Shown here: one piece after another, positions 61,200-64,000 of the stretch
Position numbering within the stretch: the stretch's first letter is position 1
How the letters are laid out: each line of letters opens with the position of its first letter
Source: Desulfogranum mediterraneum DSM 13871
GTDB lineage: Bacteria > Desulfobacterota > Desulfobulbia > Desulfobulbales > Desulfobulbaceae
Direction of reading: 5' to 3'
Assembly (NCBI RefSeq): GCF_000429965.1
Contig: NZ_AUCW01000014.1
Location: 62,001 to 126,000, forward strand
Length of the DNA stretch: 64,000 nt
The notes under the pieces: generated by a model
What the model saw: the letters and a program-made list of their open reading frames with translations, nothing else
Database searches by the model: none
What the model was told of the DNA's origin: nothing
Translations under genes and position numbers: made by a program

Positions 61200-62207
61200 T
61201 TACCAGCTGTTGCCCGGCATGGAGACGCCCTCCTTCATCCGCTCCAGCTGATCGGCCAGATCATCGATCTCCTGCTGCCAGTAGCCGTGACTGCCGAAAT
61301 CCGGAATGAGCGGAGAGCTGCCATCCTCCTTGACCTGATAGGCGCACCAGGCACTATAATGGACAAAACGCATGGCCCGCAGGGGTTCCATCAGGGCCAG
61401 GCTGCCGTGATCAAAGGAGCGAAAGGTCTCATATCCCTCTAAAAAAAAATCCAATTCTGCCCAGGAATCGCTCACAGCTCCGGGCAGCAGCATCCAGAAG
61501 TCCTGGATCGGCGGCCCCATGGCCATATCATCCAGATCGATCAGATAGTAGGCCTCATCGGGCCGGTAGATCAGGTTGCCTGCGTGACAGTCCCCGTGGA
61601 TCCGGATCATTTCGCTCTGGCTAAAGAGGGGCGCGGCCTGCTCGATGAACTGCTCCACCACGCCCTGGTAGGCGGGCAGCAGCTCAGGCGGCAGCAGACC
61701 GCTTTCCAGGATATAGTGCAGCTGGCCGGCAGTACTCTTATCCGGCCGGATCACCGGACGGTGGCTGAAGTCATGGCCGGCTCCCACCAGATGGGCCCGC
61801 CCCAACAGACGCCCCAGGGCCAGCCACTGCTCATCGCCGAGCTCGTCCAGGTAGCGGCCGCCCTTTTTAGGGTAGATCGCAAAATAGACCTGATCCCGGC
61901 AGCCCAGGGTGGTGCCGCTGGTCAACGGCAGCGGGGCGATCACCGGGATCTCGGCCTCTGCCAGCTCAGCCATGAAGGTATGTTCTTCCCGCAGGGCCGC
62001 CTCACTCCAGCGACCGGGACGGTAAAACTTGATCACATACCCATTGCCGTCTTCATCTTCAAACTCATAGACCCGATTGATATAGCTGTTCAGGGGACGA
62101 CACAGGTTTGAGCAGTAGAAACCGAGCTCTTCCTCCACCAGATTTAAAATACCCACAGGGTTCAAATGCTGAAAACCCTCGCTTGCCCCTCTCTCCCTCT
62201 TCTCCAT
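61200..62207 (-). CDS. srkA: Stress response kinase A (SrkA/YihE-like)
   Basis: Cytoplasmic Ser/Thr-type kinase of the aminoglycoside-phosphotransferase fold, reported to protect against stress-induced death by limiting toxin-mediated killing. The 335-residue protein is close to E. coli SrkA (328): SYINRVYEFEDEDGNGYVIKFYRPGRWS (ATP site with Lys), IRIHGDCHAGNLIYRPDEAYYLIDLDDMAMGPPIQDFWMLL (catalytic loop HGDCHAGN and metal-binding DLDD). AAGGGGA lies 7 nt before the ATG. It is divergent from the rubredoxin-membrane gene. No dsbA, its usual enterobacterial neighbour, is present. Confidence 0.92.
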   Translation of the reverse strand: MEKRERGASEGFQHLNPVGILNLVEEELGFYCSNLCRPLNSYINRVYEFEDEDGNGYVIKFYRPGRWSEAALREEHTFMAELAEAEIPVIAPLPLTSGTTLGCRDQVYFAIYPKKGGRYLDELGDEQWLALGRLLGRAHLVGAGHDFSHRPVIRPDKSTAGQLHYILESGLLPPELLPAYQGVVEQFIEQAAPLFSQSEMIRIHGDCHAGNLIYRPDEAYYLIDLDDMAMGPPIQDFWMLLPGAVSDSWAELDFFLEGYETFRSFDHGSLALMEPLRAMRFVHYSAWCAYQVKEDGSSPLIPDFGSHGYWQQEIDDLADQLERMKEGVSMPGNSW

Positions 62208-62269
62208 CCAGATCCCCTTACATGGGCGGAGGCCATCTCTGCAACCGCCTGCCTACCCTTGTTAATCCT

Positions 62270-62297
62270 TTGCAATATCAGCAAAAAGTGCTAATCT
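62270..62297 (+). promoter_or_regulatory. Candidate promoter for the rubredoxin-membrane gene
   Basis: TTGCAA (62270-62275), 16-bp spacer, TAATCT (62292-62297). The Fur-like box begins 2 bp downstream, a good place for repression. The predicted leader is about 230 nt. Confidence 0.35.
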
Positions 62298-62298
62298 A

Positions 62299-62317
62299 TT
62301 TCAAAATAATCATTATC
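62299..62317. promoter_or_regulatory. Fur-like operator
   Basis: The 19-bp stretch ends in TAATCATTATC, which equals the right half of the Fur consensus GATAATGATAATCATTATC exactly. Overall 14 of 19 positions agree. It lies between divergent srkA and the rubredoxin-membrane gene and could serve either. Confidence 0.5.
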
Positions 62318-62531
62318 GCACGGCTACTCCTACGCTGTGTCACCACCTTTACGGAGCCACCTGCCCCATGATACCTGATCAGGGCAGTGCTGTCTTAGCT
62401 TATCCTCAAAAATCGTACCAAGGGCCGCTCTCCCCTGAACGCTCCAAAGAAGGGAAACAGCCAGAACAGACGGCAGCGGCAACAGACACCCAACCCAGCC
62501 ACCAGTGGTAGAGCTGACCAAGGAGGTCCAG

Positions 62532-63182
62532 ATGAAACAGTGGGAATGTACAGTTTGCGGCTATATCCATGAGGGGGAGCTTCCTCCCGAGGAATGTCCC
62601 GTCTGCGGTGCCGGAGCGGAGATGTTTGTCGAGGTCAATGCAGCTGCGGCTGAACCTGCAGAAACCGTCCCGGCACCGGAGCCGACTCCGCAGCCAGGCA
62701 GAGCAGAGGCGGCTGCCCAGGCCCCTGCCCCCGACTCTGCCCCGGAGAGGATCAGCAGCCTGATCCTCCGCTTTCACCTCCACCCCATCGCCGTGCACAG
62801 CCCCAACGGTATCGTTCCCCTGGCCGTACTCCTCCTCTTTCTGTGCTTCCTCTTCGGAACCAGCAGCCTGGAGTCCGCAGCCTTCTACAACCTGCTCTTT
62901 GTCCTGGTGATGATGCCGGCGGTGCTGCTCACCGGCTACCTCACCTGGAAAAAGAAGTATCAGGGGAAACTGACCTCGCTCTTCCAGGTAAAGATCGGGG
63001 CCTCACTGCTCTCGCTGAGCCTGCTCCTGGTGCTGGTAGCCTGGAGGATCCTCCAGCCCCAGATCATGACCAGCGCCTCCGGAGCCCGGATCCTCTACCT
63101 TGCCCTCTCCCTGCTGCTGCTGGGAGCCATCGGGACGGCCGGCCATCTGGGCGGCAAGCTGGTCTTTGGAGGCAAGAAGTAG
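62532..63182 (+). CDS. Rubredoxin-like domain fused to DUF2231-like membrane domain
   Basis: 216 residues from ATG 62532, 5 nt after AGGAGG. The N-terminus is a compact rubredoxin-type Fe/Zn site ([23 protein letters not shown]: Cys6, Cys9, Cys22, Cys25). A 45-residue Ala/Pro/Glu linker leads to four hydrophobic helices. The first opens with [26 protein letters not shown], whose His84/His89 pattern recalls the HPxxVHFP motif of DUF2231 membrane proteins, possible haem ligands. It may pass electrons between a membrane pool and the rubredoxin site. It is followed by rubrerythrin, which suggests a role in peroxide or oxygen reduction. Confidence 0.83.
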   Translation: MKQWECTVCGYIHEGELPPEECPVCGAGAEMFVEVNAAAAEPAETVPAPEPTPQPGRAEAAAQAPAPDSAPERISSLILRFHLHPIAVHSPNGIVPLAVLLLFLCFLFGTSSLESAAFYNLLFVLVMMPAVLLTGYLTWKKKYQGKLTSLFQVKIGASLLSLSLLLVLVAWRILQPQIMTSASGARILYLALSLLLLGAIGTAGHLGGKLVFGGKK

Positions 63183-63204
63183 TCCCCAATACACGACGGT
63201 TATC

Positions 63205-63223
63205 GACAATGATTATTAAATGA
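63205..63223. promoter_or_regulatory. Fur/PerR-like operator before rubrerythrin
   Basis: GACAATGATTAT at 63205-63216 matches two consecutive hexamers of the Fur array (GATAAT GATAAT) with two mismatches, and the following bases stay AT-rich. It sits just upstream of a weak promoter candidate: TTGCAT (63243-63248), 17-bp spacer, TATCTA (63266-63271). Confidence 0.4.
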
Positions 63224-63337
63224 TTTTTATTCCCAATAACCCTTGCATTACATGGCGGAGTGCGCTATCTATTGGCCCCACAGATGAGCAAGCCCTGCCG
63301 TATATCACGACCTTTTCAATCAACAAGGAGAACAACC

Positions 63338-63838
63338 ATGGCCACAACCAACGAAAATCTGAAAGAGGCCTTTGCCGGTGAAAGTCAGGCCAACCAAAAA
63401 TACCAGGCCTTTGCCAAGAAGGCGGAGCGGGAAGGCTTCACCAACATCGCCAAGCTCTTCAAAACCACTGCCGAGGCAGAACGGATCCATGCAGAGGGCC
63501 ACCTCAAGGCCCTGGATATGATTGCCTCCACCGCCGACAACCTCCAGGCAGCCATTGACGGCGAGACCTACGAGTTCACCGAGATGTACCCCCCCATGGT
63601 GGAGCAGGCCGTCTCTGACAGCCACAAGGCCAAGACCATGTTCAAGTTTGCCGTGGATGCCGAAGAGGTGCACGCCCAGATCTATGGCAAGGCCCTGGAG
63701 GCGGTAAAGAGCGGAGTGGATATGGATGTCAGCGACTTCTACCTCTGCCCGGTCTGCGGTTACATTGAAATGGGCGCTGCCCCGGAGAAATGCCCGGTCT
63801 GTGGTGCCAAGCAGCAGGTCTTTACCCAGGTTGCCTAG
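63338..63838 (+). CDS. rbr: Rubrerythrin
   Basis: Cytoplasmic non-haem di-iron peroxidase of anaerobes, reducing hydrogen peroxide with electrons from rubredoxin-type donors. From ATG 63338 (AAGGAG 7 nt upstream) it has 166 residues. The four-helix ferritin-like domain carries the di-iron ligands: Glu15 in FAGESQANQKY, ExxH at Glu48-His51 (AEAERIHAEGH), and a second ExxH in DAEEVHAQIYG. The C-terminal rubredoxin domain reads LCPVCGYIEMGAAPEKCPVCGA. Probably regulated by the upstream Fur/PerR-like site, and functionally paired with the preceding rubredoxin-membrane gene. Confidence 0.96.
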   Translation: MATTNENLKEAFAGESQANQKYQAFAKKAEREGFTNIAKLFKTTAEAERIHAEGHLKALDMIASTADNLQAAIDGETYEFTEMYPPMVEQAVSDSHKAKTMFKFAVDAEEVHAQIYGKALEAVKSGVDMDVSDFYLCPVCGYIEMGAAPEKCPVCGAKQQVFTQVA

Positions 63839-63859
63839 AGCGTCAACCCACCTGCAGGC

Positions 63860-63891
63860 TTCCGACAGTTACCTCCCGGTAGCTGTCGGAA
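63860..63891 (+). terminator. Hairpin after rubrerythrin
   Basis: TTCCGACAG (63860-63868) pairs with CTGTCGGAA (63883-63891), extended by TACC/GGTA after one unpaired base on each side. It lies 21 nt after the stop. No T-tract follows. The remaining bases to 64000 show no gene. Confidence 0.55.
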
Positions 63892-64000
63892 CCTCCCCCC
63901 AACCACTCCCTCCTCCTGCTCTTTTCCTTGCCAGTTCATCTCCTTCTTCTCCTTGCCCGGCTGCAGCTGCGTTCTTAGTCTATAGAGAACACCATAGAGA

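Larger units (their letters stand above)
62208..62531. other. Divergent control region between srkA and the rubredoxin-membrane gene
   Basis: About 324 bp, with an AT-rich core at 62265-62320 carrying the promoter and Fur-like box described separately. The rest shows no gene or RNA structure. AGGAGG (62521-62526) sets the downstream start. Confidence 0.5.

Overview
The window is a GC-rich (roughly 60%), densely coding piece of chromosome from a Gram-negative bacterium. The Gram-negative call rests on apolipoprotein N-acyltransferase, a TolC/AcrAB-type tripartite pump, a LetAB envelope lipid-transport pair and a Kdo-modifying dehydrogenase. Rubrerythrin, a rubredoxin-headed membrane protein, an E. 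coli-type fatty acid oxidation set and a PPDK-like protein of about 1,400 residues together suggest a deltaproteobacterium (Desulfobacterota, perhaps Desulfobulbales). That placement is inference, because no rRNA or other marker is present. I see no phage, insertion sequence, CRISPR array, tRNA or rRNA.

Layout. 1-7.1 kb (minus): a housekeeping run corC, lnt, prfB (with the classical +1 programmed frameshift), dgt and valS (cut by the left edge). 7.5-8.6 kb: a small MscS channel. 9.0-16.8 kb (plus): a complete beta-oxidation cluster, fadE, fadI (ATGA overlap), fadJ and fadD. It faces a fused acyltransferase/alpha-beta hydrolase on the minus strand (16.9-19.1 kb). 19.3-28 kb: a large MscS-family channel, then an outer-membrane efflux protein divergent from its periplasmic adaptor and RND pump, which ends in a textbook terminator. 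28-37 kb: an MFS transporter, a Cache/PAS/GGDEF/EAL c-di-GMP protein, and letA-letB with seven MCE repeats. 37-45.2 kb (minus): a 1,417-residue PPDK-type phosphotransferase without the PEP-binding barrel, a copper-type P-type ATPase and a multi-pass membrane protein. 45.6-49.5 kb: two periplasmic binding proteins around a hybrid histidine kinase, with no permease. 49.5-64 kb: small mixed units, including a YaiI/CYTH pair, a nucleoside deaminase, a thiol-disulfide redoxin, a PfkB kinase, a DUF2971 protein, KdnB, two MFS transporters, a DEDDy exonuclease, a CMD-family protein, a Bax-like glucosaminidase, SrkA, a rubredoxin/DUF2231-like membrane fusion and rubrerythrin.

How the parts work together. 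The fad cluster should take free fatty acids through activation, dehydrogenation, hydration/oxidation and thiolysis. The facing acyltransferase/hydrolase may link the same acyl pool to membrane or storage lipid. LetAB, Lnt, KdnB, the two MscS channels and the RND pump form an envelope theme. The rubredoxin-type protein and rubrerythrin at the right end both carry Fur/PerR-like operators and probably serve oxidative-stress defence.

Best candidates for undescribed biology: the PPDK-like protein with its ~900-residue uncharacterised N-terminus, the acyltransferase-hydrolase fusion, the permease-less binding-protein/kinase module, the rubredoxin-DUF2231 fusion, and a recurring 11-bp-period tandem repeat habit in intergenic DNA.
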